A program made the position numbers and the translations under genes. Under the pieces are notes generated by a model. That model had not been told where the DNA came from and did no database searches. It saw only the letters and a program-made list of their open reading frames with translations. Shown piece by piece: positions 50,047 through 63,640 of a stretch of DNA of 64,000 nucleotides. The stretch's first letter is position 1. Each line of letters opens with the position of its first letter. Source of the DNA: Lasioglossum baleicum (lineage: Eukaryota > Arthropoda > Insecta > Hymenoptera > Halictidae); NCBI RefSeq assembly GCF_051020765.1, contig NW_027469185.1:372001-436000 (forward strand), given 5' to 3'.

Positions 50047-50975
50047 GCTCGACTAGGCATGCGCATCCCAAAAAACCTGCGCATGCGCATCCCAAAAAAC
50101 CTGCGCATGCGCATCCCACAAAACCTGCGCATGCGCATCCCACAAAACCTCGCACGTGTTTGTGCTCGACTAGCCTGCGGGATGCATCCTTTCGCACGTG
50201 TTTTTACTCGACTAGCCTGCGGGATGCATCCTCTCGCACGTGTTTTTGCTCGACTAGCCTGCGGGATGCATCCTCTCGCACGTGTTTTTGCTCGACTAGG
50301 CATGCGCATCCCAAAAAACCTGCGCATGCGCATCCCACAAAACCTGCGCATGCGCATCCCACAAAACCTGCGCATGCGCATCCCACAAAACCTCGCACGT
50401 GTTTGTGCTCGACTAGCCTGCGGGATGCATCCTTTCGCACGTGTTTTTACTCGACTAGCCTGCGGGATGCATCCTCTCGCACGTGTTTTTGCTCGACTAG
50501 CCTGCGGGATGCATCCTCTCGCACGTGTTTTTGCTCGACTAGCCTGCGGGATGCATCCTCTCGCACGTGTTTGTGCTCGACTAGCCTGCGGGATGCATCC
50601 TCTCGCACGTGTTTTTACTCGACTAGCCTGCGGGATGCATCCTCTCGCACGTGTTTTTGCTCGACTAGCCTGCGGGATGCATCCTCTCGCACGTGTTTTT
50701 GCTCGACTAGGCATGCGCATCCCAAAAAACCTGCGCATGCGCATCCCAAAAAACCTGCGCATGCGCATCCCACAAAACCTGCGCATGCGCATCCCACAAA
50801 ACCTCGCACGTGTTTTTACTCGACTAGCCTGCGGGATGCATCCTCTCGCACGTGTTTTTGCTCGACTAGCCATGCGCATCCCAAAAAACCTGCGCAAGCG
50901 CATCCCAAAAAGTCTGCGCATGCGCATCCCACAAAACCTGCGCATGCGCATCCCACAAAACCTCGCACGTGTTTG

Positions 50976-52880
50976 TGCTCGACTAGCCTGCGGGATGCAT
51001 CCTTTCGCACGTGTTTTTACTCGACTAGCCTGCGGGATGCATCCTTTCGCACGTGTTTTTGCTCGACTAGGCATGCGCATCCCAAAAAACCTGCGCATGC
51101 GCATCCCAAAAAACCTGCGCATGCGCATCCCACAAAACCTCGCACGTGTTTGTGCTCGACTAGCCTGCGGGATGCATCCTTTCGCACGTGTTTTTACTCG
51201 ACTAGCCTGCGGGATGCATCCTCTCGCACGTGTTTTTACTCGACTAGCCTGCGGGATGCATCCTCTCGCACGTGTTTTTACTCGACTACCCTGCGGGATG
51301 CATTCTCTCGCACGTGTTTTTGCTCGACTAGCCATGCGCATCCCAAAAAACCTGCGCATGCGCATCCCAAAAAACCTGCGCATGCGCATCCCACAAAACC
51401 TGCGCATGCGCATCCCACAAAACCTCGCACGTGTTTGTGCTCGACTAGCCTGCGGGATGCATCCTTTCGCACGTGTTTTTACTCGACTAGCCTGCGGGAT
51501 GCATCCTCTCGCACGTGTTTTTGCTCGACTAGCCTGCGGGATGCATCCTCTCGTACGTGTTTTTGCTCGACTAGGCATGCGCATCCCAAAAAACCTGCGC
51601 ATGCGCATCCCACAAAACCTGCGCATGCGCATCCCACAAAACCTCGCACGTGTTTTTACTCGACTAGCCTGCGGGATGCATCCTCTCGCATGTGTTTTTG
51701 CTCGACTAGCCTGCGGGATGCATCCTCTTGCACGTGTTTTTGCTCGACTAGCCTGCGGGATGCATCCTCTCGCACGTGTTTTTGCTCGACTAGGCATGCG
51801 CATCCCAAAAAACCTGCGCATGCGCATCCCACAAAACCTGCGCATGCGCATCCCACAAAACCTCGCACGTGTTTGTGCTCGACTAGCCTGCGGGATGCAT
51901 CCTTTCGCACGTATTTTTACTCGACTAGCCTGCGGGATGCATCCTCTCGCACGTGTTTTTGCTCGACTAGCCTGCGGGATGCATCCTCTCGTACGTGTTT
52001 TTGCTCGACTAGGCATGCGCATCCCAAAAAACCTGCGCATGCGCATCCCAAAAAACCTGCGCATGCGCATCCCACAAAAACTGCGCATGCGCATCCCACA
52101 AAACCTGCGCATGCGCATCCCACAAAACCTCGCACGTGTTTGTGCTCGACTAGCCTGCGGGATGCATCCTTTCGCACGTGTTTTTACTCGACTAGCCTGC
52201 GGGATGCATCCTCTCGCACGTGTTTTTACTCGACTAGCCTGCGGGATGCATCCTCTCGCACGTGTTTTTACTCGACTACCCTGCGGGATGCATTCTCTCG
52301 CACGTGTTTTTGCTCGACTAGCCATGCGCATCCCAAAAAACCTGCGCATGCGCATCCCACAAAACCTCGCACGTGTTTGTGCTCGACTAGCCTGCGGGAT
52401 GCATCCTTTCGCACGTGTTTTTACTCGACTAGCCTGCGGGATGCATCCTCTCGCACGTGTTTTTGCTCGACTAGCCTGCGGGATGCATCCTCTCGCACGT
52501 GTTTTTGCTCGACTAGCCTGCGGGATGCATCCTCTCGCACGTGTTTTTGCTCGACTAGCCATGCGCATCCCAAAAAACCTGCGCATGCGCATCCCACAAA
52601 ACCTGCGCATGCGCATCCCACAAAACCTCGTACGTGTTTGTGCTCGACTAGCCTGCGGGATGCATCCTTTCGCACGTGTTTTTGCTCGACTAGGCATGCG
52701 CATCCCAAAAAACCTGCCCATGCGCATCCCAAAAAATCTGCGCATGCGCATCCCACAAAACCTGCGCATGCGCATCCCACAAAACCTCGCACGTGTTTGT
52801 GCTCGACTAGCCTGCGGGATGCATCCTTTCGCACGTGTTTTTGCTCGACTAGGCATGCGCATCCCAAAAAACCTGCGCAT
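50976..52880 (+). repeat. 1.9-kb block, copy 1 (offset 3,345)
   Basis: Repeats at 54,321-56,183. Markers are CTCTCGTACG (51,551/54,896), CATGTG (51,691/55,036), CGTATTTTTACTCG (near 51,911/55,256), CACAAAAACTG (52,071/55,416) and CCTCGTACGTG (52,629/55,932). The offset falls from 3,345 to 3,303 because the second copy lost one A monomer. Confidence 0.87.
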
Positions 52881-54341
52881 GCGCATCCCACAAAACCTCG
52901 CACGTGTTTTTACTCGACTAGCCTGCGGGATGCATCCTCTCGCACGTGTTTTTGCTCGACTAGCCATGCGCATCCCAAAAAACCTGCGCAAGCGCATCCC
53001 AAAAAATCTGCGCATGCGCATCCCACAAAACCTGCGCATGCGCATCCCACAAAACCTCGCACGTGTTTGTGCTCGACTAGCCTGCGGGATGCATCCTTTC
53101 GCACGTGTTTTTACTCGACTAGCCTGCGGGATGCATCCTTTCGCACGTGTTTTTGCTCGACTAGGCATGCGCATCCCAAAAAACCTGCGCATGCGCATCC
53201 CAAAAAACCTGCGCATGCGCATCCCACAAAACCTCGCACGTGTTTGTGCTCGACTAGCCTGCGGGATGCATCCTTTCGCACGTGTTTTTACTCGACTAGC
53301 CTGCGGGATGCATCCTCTCGCACGTGTTTTTACTCGACTAGCCTGCGGGATGCATCCTCTCGCACGTGTTTTTACTCGACTACCCTGCGGGATGCATTCT
53401 CTCGCACGTGTTTTTGCTCGACTAGCCATGCGCATCCCAAAAAACCTGCGCATGCGCATCCCAAAAAACCTGCGCATGCGCATCCCACAAAACCTGCGCA
53501 TGCGCATCCCACAAAACCTCGCACGTGTTTTTACTCGACTAGCCTGCGGGATGCATCCTCTCGCATGTGTTTTTGCTCGACTAGCCTGCGGGATGCATCC
53601 TCTTGCACGTGTTTTTGCTCGACTAGCCTGCGGGATGCATCCTCTCGCACGTGTTTTTGCTCGACTAGGCATGCGCATCCCAAAAAACCTGCGCATGCGC
53701 ATCCCACAAAACCTGCGCATGCGCATCCCACAAAACCTCGCACGTGTTTGTGCTCGACTAGCCTGCGGGATGCATCCTTTCGCACGTGTTTTTACTCGAC
53801 TAGCCTGCGGGATGCATCCTTTCGCACGTGTTTTTGCTCGACTAGGCATGCGCATCCCAAAAAACCTGCGCATGCGCATCCCAAAAAACCTGCGCATGCG
53901 CATCCCACAAAACCTGCGCATGCGCATCCCACAAAACCTCGCACGTGTTTGTGCTCGACTAGCCTGCGGGATGCATCCTTTCGCACGTGTTTTTACTCGA
54001 CTAGCCTGCGGGATGCATCCTCTCGCACGTGTTTTTGCTCGACTAGCCTGCGGGATGCATCCTCTCGCACGTGTTTTTGCTCGACTAGGCATGCGCATCC
54101 CAAAAAACCTGCGCATGCGCATCCCACAAAACCTGCGCATGCGCATCCCACAAAACCTGCGCATGCGCATCCCACAAAACCTCGCACGTGTTTGTGCTCG
54201 ACTAGCCTGCGGGATGCATCCTTTCGCACGTGTTTTTACTCGACTAGCCTGCGGGATGCATCCTCTCGCACGTGTTTTTGCTCGACTAGCCTGCGGGATG
54301 CATCCTCTCGCACGTGTTTTTGCTCGACTAGCCTGCGGGAT
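52879..54341 (+). repeat. 1.46-kb module copied from or with 49.09-50.55 kb
   Basis: Constant offset of 3,789 bp: GCGCAAGCGC at 49,201/52,990 and CATGTG at 49,777/53,566. It fills the gap between the two copies of the 3,345-bp-spaced block. Confidence 0.8.
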
Positions 54342-56183
54342 GCATCCTTTCGCACGTGTTTTTACTCGACTAGCCTGCGGGATGCATCCTTTCGCACGTG
54401 TTTTTGCTCGACTAGGCATGCGCATCCCAAAAAACCTGCGCATGCGCATCCCAAAAAACCTGCGCATGCGCATCCCACAAAACCTCGCACGTGTTTGTGC
54501 TCGACTAGCCTGCGGGATGCATCCTTTCGCACGTGTTTTTACTCGACTAGCCTGCGGGATGCATCCTCTCGCACGTGTTTTTACTCGACTAGCCTGCGGG
54601 ATGCATCCTCTCGCACGTGTTTTTACTCGACTACCCTGCGGGATGCATTCTCTCGCACGTGTTTTTGCTCGACTAGCCATGCGCATCCCAAAAAACCTGC
54701 GCATGCGCATCCCAAAAAACCTGCGCATGCGCATCCCACAAAACCTGCGCATGCGCATCCCACAAAACCTCGCACGTGTTTGTGCTCGACTAGCCTGCGG
54801 GATGCATCCTTTCGCACGTGTTTTTACTCGACTAGCCTGCGGGATGCATCCTCTCGCACGTGTTTTTGCTCGACTAGCCTGCGGGATGCATCCTCTCGTA
54901 CGTGTTTTTGCTCGACTAGGCATGCGCATCCCAAAAAACCTGCGCATGCGCATCCCACAAAACCTGCGCATGCGCATCCCACAAAACCTCGCACGTGTTT
55001 TTACTCGACTAGCCTGCGGGATGCATCCTCTCGCATGTGTTTTTGCTCGACTAGCCTGCGGGATGCATCCTCTTGCACGTGTTTTTGCTCGACTAGCCTG
55101 CGGGATGCATCCTCTCGCACGTGTTTTTGCTCGACTAGGCATGCGCATCCCAAAAAACCTGCGCATGCGCATCCCACAAAACCTGCGCATGCGCATCCCA
55201 CAAAACCTCGCACGTGTTTGTGCTCGACTAGCCTGCGGGATGCATCCTTTCGCACGTATTTTTACTCGACTAGCCTGCGGGATGCATCCTCTCGCACGTG
55301 TTTTTGCTCGACTAGCCTGCGGGATGCATCCTCTCGTACGTGTTTTTGCTCGACTAGGCATGCGCATCCCAAAAAACCTGCGCATGCGCATCCCAAAAAA
55401 CCTGCGCATGCGCATCCCACAAAAACTGCGCATGCGCATCCCACAAAACCTGCGCATGCGCATCCCACAAAACCTCGCACGTGTTTGTGCTCGACTAGCC
55501 TGCGGGATGCATCCTCTCGCACGTGTTTTTACTCGACTAGCCTGCGGGATGCATCCTCTCGCACGTGTTTTTACTCGACTACCCTGCGGGATGCATTCTC
55601 TCGCACGTGTTTTTGCTCGACTAGCCATGCGCATCCCAAAAAACCTGCGCATGCGCATCCCACAAAACCTCGCACGTGTTTGTGCTCGACTAGCCTGCGG
55701 GATGCATCCTTTCGCACGTGTTTTTACTCGACTAGCCTGCGGGATGCATCCTCTCGCACGTGTTTTTGCTCGACTAGCCTGCGGGATGCATCCTCTCGCA
55801 CGTGTTTTTGCTCGACTAGCCTGCGGGATGCATCCTCTCGCACGTGTTTTTGCTCGACTAGCCATGCGCATCCCAAAAAACCTGCGCATGCGCATCCCAC
55901 AAAACCTGCGCATGCGCATCCCACAAAACCTCGTACGTGTTTGTGCTCGACTAGCCTGCGGGATGCATCCTTTCGCACGTGTTTTTGCTCGACTAGGCAT
56001 GCGCATCCCAAAAAACCTGCCCATGCGCATCCCAAAAAATCTGCGCATGCGCATCCCACAAAACCTGCGCATGCGCATCCCACAAAACCTCGCACGTGTT
56101 TGTGCTCGACTAGCCTGCGGGATGCATCCTTTCGCACGTGTTTTTGCTCGACTAGGCATGCGCATCCCAAAAAACCTGCGCAT
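54321..56183 (+). repeat. 1.9-kb block, copy 2
   Basis: Partner of 50,976-52,880. Near 55.5 kb the TTTGTG exit is followed by a CCTCTCG monomer instead of the usual CCTTTCG one. This is the product of the single-A deletion that fused A1 to A2. Confidence 0.87.
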
Positions 56184-58980
56184 GCGCATCCCAAAAAACC
56201 TGCGCATGCGCATCCCACAAAACCTGCGCATGCGCATCCCACAAAACCTCGCACGTGTTTTTACTCGACTAGCCTGCGGGATGCATCCTCTCGCACGTGT
56301 TTTTGCTCGACTAGCCTTGCGCATCCCAAAAAACCTGCCCATGCGCATCCCAAAAAATCTGCGCATGCGCATCCCACAAAATCTGCGCATGCGCATCCCA
56401 CAAAACCTCGCACGTGTTTGTGCTCGACTAGCCTGCGGGATGCATCCTTTCGCACGTGTTTTTACTCGACTAGCCTGCGGGATGCATCCTCTCGCACGTG
56501 TTTTTACTCGACTAGCCTGCGGGATGCATCCTCTCGCACGTGTTTTTACTCGACTACCCTGCGGGATGCATTCTCTCGCACGTGTTTTTGCTCGACTAGC
56601 CATGCGCATCCCAAAAAACCTGCGCATGCGCATCCCAAAAAACCTGCGCATGCGCATCCCACAAAACCTGCGCATGCGCATCCCACAAAACCTCGCACGT
56701 GTTTGTGCTCGACTAGCCTGCGGGATGCATCCTTTCGCACGTGTTTTTACTCGACTAGCCTGCGGGATGCATCCTCTCGCACGTGTTTTTGCTCGACTAG
56801 CCTGCGGGATGCATCCTCTCGCACGTGTTTTTGCTCGACTAGCCTGCGGGATGCATCCTCTCGCACGTGTTTTTGCTCGACTAGGCATGCGCATCCCAAA
56901 AAACCTGCGCATGCGCATCCCAAAAAACCTGCGCATGCGCATCCCACAAAACCTGCGCATGCGCATCCCACAAAACCTCGCACGTGTTTTTACTCGACTA
57001 GCCTGCGGGATGCATCCTCTCGCACGTGTTTTTACTCGACTAGCCTGCGGGATGCATCCTCTCGCACGTGTTTGTGCTCGACTAGCCTGCGGGATGCATC
57101 CTTTCGCACGTGTTTTTACTCGACTAGCCTGCGGGATGCATCCTCTCGCACGTGTTTTTGCTCGACTAGCCTGCGGGATGCATCCTCTCGCACGTGTTTT
57201 TGCTCGACTAGCCTGCGGGATGCATCCTCTCGCACGTGTTTTTGCTCGACTAGCCATGCGCATCCCAAAAAACCTGCGCATGCGCATCCCAAAAAATCTG
57301 CGCATGCGCATCCCACAAAACCTGCGCATGCGCATCCCACAAAACCTCGCACGTGTTTGTGCTCGACTAGCCTGCGGGATGCATCCTTTCGCACGTGTTT
57401 TTACTCGACTAGCCTGCGGGATGCATCCTTTCGCACGTGTTTTTGCTCGACTAGGCATGCGCATCCCAAAAAACCTGCGCATGCGCATCCCAAAAAACCT
57501 GCGCATGCGCATCCCAAAAAACCTGCGCATGCGCATCCCACAAAACCTGCGCATGCGCATCCCACAAAACCTCGCACGTGTTTGTGCTCGACTAGCCTGC
57601 GGGATGCATCCTTTCGCACGTGTTTTTACTCGACTAGCCTGCGGGATGCATCCTCTCGCACGTGTTTTTGCTCGACTAGCCTGCGGGATGCATCCTCTCG
57701 CACGTGTTTTTGCTCGACTAGGCATGCGCATCCCAAAAAACCTGCGCATGCGCATCCCACAAAACCTGCGCATGCGCATCCCACAAAACCTGCGCATGCG
57801 CATCCCACAAAACCTCGCACGTGTTTGTGCTCGACTAGCCTGCGGGATGCATCCTTTCGCACGTGTTTTTACTCGACTAGCCTGCGGGATGCATCCTCTC
57901 GCACGTGTTTTTGCTCGACTAGCCTGCGGGATGCATCCTCTCGCACGTGTTTTTGCTCGACTAGCCTGCGGGATGCATCCTCTCGCACGTGTTTGTGCTC
58001 GACTAGCCTGCGGGATGCATCCTCTCGCACGTGTTTTTACTCGACTAGCCTGCGGGATGCATCCTCTCGCACGTGTTTTTGCTCGACTAGCCTGCGGGAT
58101 GCATCCTCTCGCACGTGTTTTTGCTCGACTAGGCATGCGCATCCCAAAAAACCTGCGCATGCGCATCCCAAAAAACCTGCGCATGCGCATCCCACAAAAC
58201 CTGCGCATGCGCATCCCACAAAACCTCGCACGTGTTTTTACTCGACTAGCCTGCGGGATGCATCCTCTCGCACGTGTTTTTGCTCGACTAGCCATGCGCA
58301 TCCCAAAAAACCTGCGCAAGCGCATCCCAAAAAATCTGCGCATGCGCATCCCACAAAACCTGCGCATGCGCATCCCACAAAACCTCGCACGTGTTTGTGC
58401 TCGACTAGCCTGCGGGATGCATCCTTTCGCACGTGTTTTTACTCGACTAGCCTGCGGGATGCATCCTTTCGCACGTGTTTTTGCTCGACTAGGCATGCGC
58501 ATCCCAAAAAACCTGCGCATGCGCATCCCAAAAAACCTGCGCATGCGCATCCCACAAAACCTCGCACGTGTTTGTGCTCGACTAGCCTGCGGGATGCATC
58601 CTTTCGCACGTGTTTTTACTCGACTAGCCTGCGGGATGCATCCTCTCGCACGTGTTTTTACTCGACTAGCCTGCGGGATGCATCCTCTCGCACGTGTTTT
58701 TACTCGACTACCCTGCGGGATGCATTCTCTCGCACGTGTTTTTGCTCGACTAGCCATGCGCATCCCAAAAAACCTGCGCATGCGCATCCCAAAAAACCTG
58801 CGCATGCGCATCCCACAAAACCTGCGCATGCGCATCCCACAAAACCTCGCACGTGTTTTTACTCGACTAGCCTGCGGGATGCATCCTCTCGCATGTGTTT
58901 TTGCTCGACTAGCCTGCGGGATGCATCCTCTTGCACGTGTTTTTGCTCGACTAGCCTGCGGGATGCATCCTCTCGCACGT
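56130..58980 (+). repeat. 2.85-kb module, left copy (offset 4,746)
   Basis: Aligns with about 60,880-63,640. Spacing is exactly 4,746 at five places, including TTTGTG after CTCTCG at 57,071/61,817 and 57,992/62,738 and a triple-B1 block near 57.5/62.2 kb. It falls to 4,662 after two A2 monomers are lost near 63.36 kb. A private change here is GCCTTGCGCATCCC near 56,316. Confidence 0.85.
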
Positions 58981-59129
58981 GTTTTTGCTCGACTAGGCAT
59001 GCGCATCCCAAAAAACCTGCGCATGCGCATCCCACAAAACCTGCGCATGCGCATCCCACAAAACCTCGCACGTGTTTGTGCTCGACTAGCCTGCGGGATG
59101 CATCCTTTCGCACGTGTTTTTACTCGACT

Positions 59130-60790
59130 AGCCTGCGGGATGCATCCTTTCGCACGTGTTTTTACTCGACTAGCCTGCGGGATGCATCCTCTCGCACGTG
59201 TTTTTGCTCGACTAGCCTGCGGGATGCATCCTCTCGCACGTGTTTTTGCTCGACTAGGCATGCGCATCCCAAAAAACCTGCGCATGCGCATCCCACAAAA
59301 CCTGCGCATGCGCATCCCACAAAACCTGCGCATGCGCATCCCACAAAACCTCGCACGTGTTTGTGCTCGACTAGCCTGCGGGATGCATCCTTTCGCACGT
59401 GTTTTTACTCGACTAGCCTGCGGGATGCATCCTCTCGCACGTGTTTTTGCTCGACTAGCCTGCGGGATGCATCCTCTCGCACGTGTTTTTGCTCGACTAG
59501 CCTGCGGGATGCATCCTCTCGCACGTGTTTGTGCTCGACTAGCCTGCGGGATGCATCCTCTCGCACGTGTTTTTACTCGACTAGCCTGCGGGATGCATCC
59601 TCTCGCACGTGTTTTTGCTCGACTAGCCTGCGGGATGCATCCTCTCGCACGTGTTTTTGCTCGACTAGGCATGCGCATCCCAAAAAACCTGCGCATGCGC
59701 ATCCCAAAAAACCTGCGCATGCGCATCCCACAAAACCTGCGCATGCGCATCCCACAAAACCTCGCACGTGTTTTTACTCGACTAGCCTGCGGGATGCATC
59801 CTCTCGCACGTGTTTTTGCTCGACTAGCCATGCGCATCCCAAAAAACCTGCGCAAGCGCATCCCAAAAAGTCTGCGCATGCGCATCCCACAAAACCTGCG
59901 CATGCGCATCCCACAAAACCTCGCACGTGTTTGTGCTCGACTAGCCTGCGGGATGCATCCTTTCGCACGTGTTTTTACTCGACTAGCCTGCGGGATGCAT
60001 CCTTTCGCACGTGTTTTTGCTCGACTAGGCATGCGCATCCCAAAAAACCTGCGCATGCGCATCCCAAAAAACCTGCGCATGCGCATCCCACAAAACCTCG
60101 CACGTGTTTGTGCTCGACTAGCCTGCGGGATGCATCCTTTCGCACGTGTTTTTACTCGACTACCCTGCGGGATGCATTCTCTCGCACGTGTTTTTGCTCG
60201 ACTAGCCATGCGCATCCCAAAAAACCTGCGCATGCGCATCCCAAAAAACCTGCGCATGCGCATCCCACAAAACCTGCGCATGCGCATCCCACAAAACCTC
60301 GCACGTGTTTTTACTCGACTAGCCTGCGGGATGCATCCTCTCGCATGTGTTTTTGCTCGACTAGCCTGCGGGATGCATCCTCTTGCACGTGTTTTTGCTC
60401 GACTAGCCTGCGGGATGCATCCTCTCGCACGTGTTTTTACTCGACTAGCCTGCGGGATGCATCCTTTCGCACGTGTTTTTGCTCGACTAGGCATGCGCAT
60501 CCCAAAAAACCTGCGCATGCGCATCCCACAAAACCTGCGCATGCGCATCCCACAAAACCTGCGCATGCGCATCCCACAAAACCTCGCACGTGTTTGTGCT
60601 CGACTAGCCTGCGGGATGCATCCTTTCGCACGTGTTTTTACTCGACTAGCCTGCGGGATGCATCCTCTCGCACGTGTTTTTGCTCGACTAGCCTGCGGGA
60701 TGCATCCTCTCGCACGTGTTTTTGCTCGACTAGCCTGCGGGATGCATCCTCTCGCACGTGTTTGTGCTCGACTAGCCTGCGGGATGCATC
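59130..60790 (+). repeat. 3,210-bp-spaced block, copy 1
   Basis: Matches 62,340 to the window end at a constant 3,210 bp: 59,256/62,466, 59,528/62,738, 59,854/63,064 and 60,346/63,556. Inside it, 59.5-59.9 kb also matches 58.0-58.3 kb at offset 1,536, which equals 4,746 minus 3,210. Confidence 0.85.
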
Positions 60791-60879
60791 CTCTCGCACG
60801 TGTTTTTACTCGACTAGCCTGCGGGATGCATCCTCTCGCACGTGTTTTTGCTCGACTAGCCTGCGGGATGCATCCTCTC

Positions 60880-63640
60880 GCACGTGTTTTTGCTCGACTA
60901 GGCATGCGCATCCCAAAAAACCTGCGCATGCGCATCCCAAAAAACCTGCGCATGCGCATCCCACAAAACCTGCGCATGCGCATCCCACAAAACCTCGCAC
61001 GTGTTTTTACTCGACTAGCCTGCGGGATGCATCCTCTCGCACGTGTTTTTGCTCGACTAGCCATGCGCATCCCAAAAAACCTGCGCAAGCGCATCCCAAA
61101 AAGTCTGCGCATGCGCATCCCACAAAACCTGCGCATGCGCATCCCACAAAACCTCGCACGTGTTTGTGCTCGACTAGCCTGCGGGATGCATCCTTTCGCA
61201 CGTGTTTTTACTCGACTAGCCTGCGGGATGCATCCTCTCGCACGTGTTTTTACTCGACTAGCCTGCGGGATGCATCCTCTCGCACGTGTTTTTACTCGAC
61301 TACCCTGCGGGATGCATTCTCTCGCACGTGTTTTTGCTCGACTAGCCATGCGCATCCCAAAAAACCTGCGCATGCGCATCCCAAAAAACCTGCGCATGCG
61401 CATCCCACAAAACCTGCGCATGCGCATCCCACAAAACCTCGCACGTGTTTGTGCTCGACTAGCCTGCGGGATGCATCCTTTCGCACGTGTTTTTACTCGA
61501 CTAGCCTGCGGGATGCATCCTCTCGCACGTGTTTTTGCTCGACTAGCCTGCGGGATGCATCCTCTCGCACGTGTTTTTGCTCGACTAGCCTGCGGGATGC
61601 ATCCTCTCGCACGTGTTTTTGCTCGACTAGGCATGCGCATCCCAAAAAACCTGCGCATGCGCATCCCAAAAAACCTGCGCATGCGCATCCCACAAAACCT
61701 GCGCATGCGCATCCCACAAAACCTCGCACGTGTTTTTACTCGACTAGCCTGCGGGATGCATCCTCTCGCACGTGTTTTTACTCGACTAGCCTGCGGGATG
61801 CATCCTCTCGCACGTGTTTGTGCTCGACTAGCCTGCGGGATGCATCCTTTCGCACGTGTTTTTACTCGACTAGCCTGCGGGATGCATCCTCTCGCACGTG
61901 TTTTTGCTCGACTAGCCTGCGGGATGCATCCTCTCGCACGTGTTTTTGCTCGACTAGCCTGCGGGATGCATCCTCTCGCACGTGTTTTTGCTCGACTAGC
62001 CATGCGCATCCCAAAAAACCTGCGCATGCGCATCCCAAAAAATCTGCGCATGCGCATCCCACAAAACCTGCGCATGCGCATCCCACAAAACCTCGCACGT
62101 GTTTGTGCTCGACTAGCCTGCGGGATGCATCCTTTCGCACGTGTTTTTACTCGACTAGCCTGCGGGATGCATCCTTTCGCACGTGTTTTTGCTCGACTAG
62201 GCATGCGCATCCCAAAAAACCTGCGCATGCGCATCCCAAAAAACCTGCGCATGCGCATCCCAAAAAACCTGCGCATGCGCATCCCACAAAACCTGCGCAT
62301 GCGCATCCCACAAAACCTCGCACGTGTTTGTGCTCGACTAGCCTGCGGGATGCATCCTTTCGCACGTGTTTTTACTCGACTAGCCTGCGGGATGCATCCT
62401 CTCGCACGTGTTTTTGCTCGACTAGCCTGCGGGATGCATCCTCTCGCACGTGTTTTTGCTCGACTAGGCATGCGCATCCCAAAAAACCTGCGCATGCGCA
62501 TCCCACAAAACCTGCGCATGCGCATCCCACAAAACCTGCGCATGCGCATCCCACAAAACCTCGCACGTGTTTGTGCTCGACTAGCCTGCGGGATGCATCC
62601 TTTCGCACGTGTTTTTACTCGACTAGCCTGCGGGATGCATCCTCTCGCACGTGTTTTTGCTCGACTAGCCTGCGGGATGCATCCTCTCGCACGTGTTTTT
62701 GCTCGACTAGCCTGCGGGATGCATCCTCTCGCACGTGTTTGTGCTCGACTAGCCTGCGGGATGCATCCTCTCGCACGTGTTTTTACTCGACTAGCCTGCG
62801 GGATGCATCCTCTCGCACGTGTTTTTGCTCGACTAGCCTGCGGGATGCATCCTCTCGCACGTGTTTTTGCTCGACTAGGCATGCGCATCCCAAAAAACCT
62901 GCGCATGCGCATCCCAAAAAACCTGCGCATGCGCATCCCACAAAACCTGCGCATGCGCATCCCACAAAACCTCGCACGTGTTTTTACTCGACTAGCCTGC
63001 GGGATGCATCCTCTCGCACGTGTTTTTGCTCGACTAGCCATGCGCATCCCAAAAAACCTGCGCAAGCGCATCCCAAAAAGTCTGCGCATGCGCATCCCAC
63101 AAAACCTGCGCATGCGCATCCCACAAAACCTCGCACGTGTTTGTGCTCGACTAGCCTGCGGGATGCATCCTTTCGCACGTGTTTTTACTCGACTAGCCTG
63201 CGGGATGCATCCTTTCGCACGTGTTTTTGCTCGACTAGGCATGCGCATCCCAAAAAACCTGCGCATGCGCATCCCAAAAAACCTGCGCATGCGCATCCCA
63301 CAAAACCTCGCACGTGTTTGTGCTCGACTAGCCTGCGGGATGCATCCTTTCGCACGTGTTTTTACTCGACTACCCTGCGGGATGCATTCTCTCGCACGTG
63401 TTTTTGCTCGACTAGCCATGCGCATCCCAAAAAACCTGCGCATGCGCATCCCAAAAAACCTGCGCATGCGCATCCCACAAAACCTGCGCATGCGCATCCC
63501 ACAAAACCTCGCACGTGTTTTTACTCGACTAGCCTGCGGGATGCATCCTCTCGCATGTGTTTTTGCTCGACTAGCCTGCGGGATGCATCCTCTTGCACGT
63601 GTTTTTGCTCGACTAGCCTGCGGGATGCATCCTCTCGCAC
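60880..63640 (+). repeat. 2.85-kb module, right copy
   Basis: Partner of 56,130-58,980. It carries AAAAAGTCTGCG beside GCGCAAGCGC in two B blocks (61,087 and 63,064), a change also present near 50.9 and 59.9 kb but absent at 49.2, 53.0 and 58.3 kb. That splits these copies into two lineages. Confidence 0.83.
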
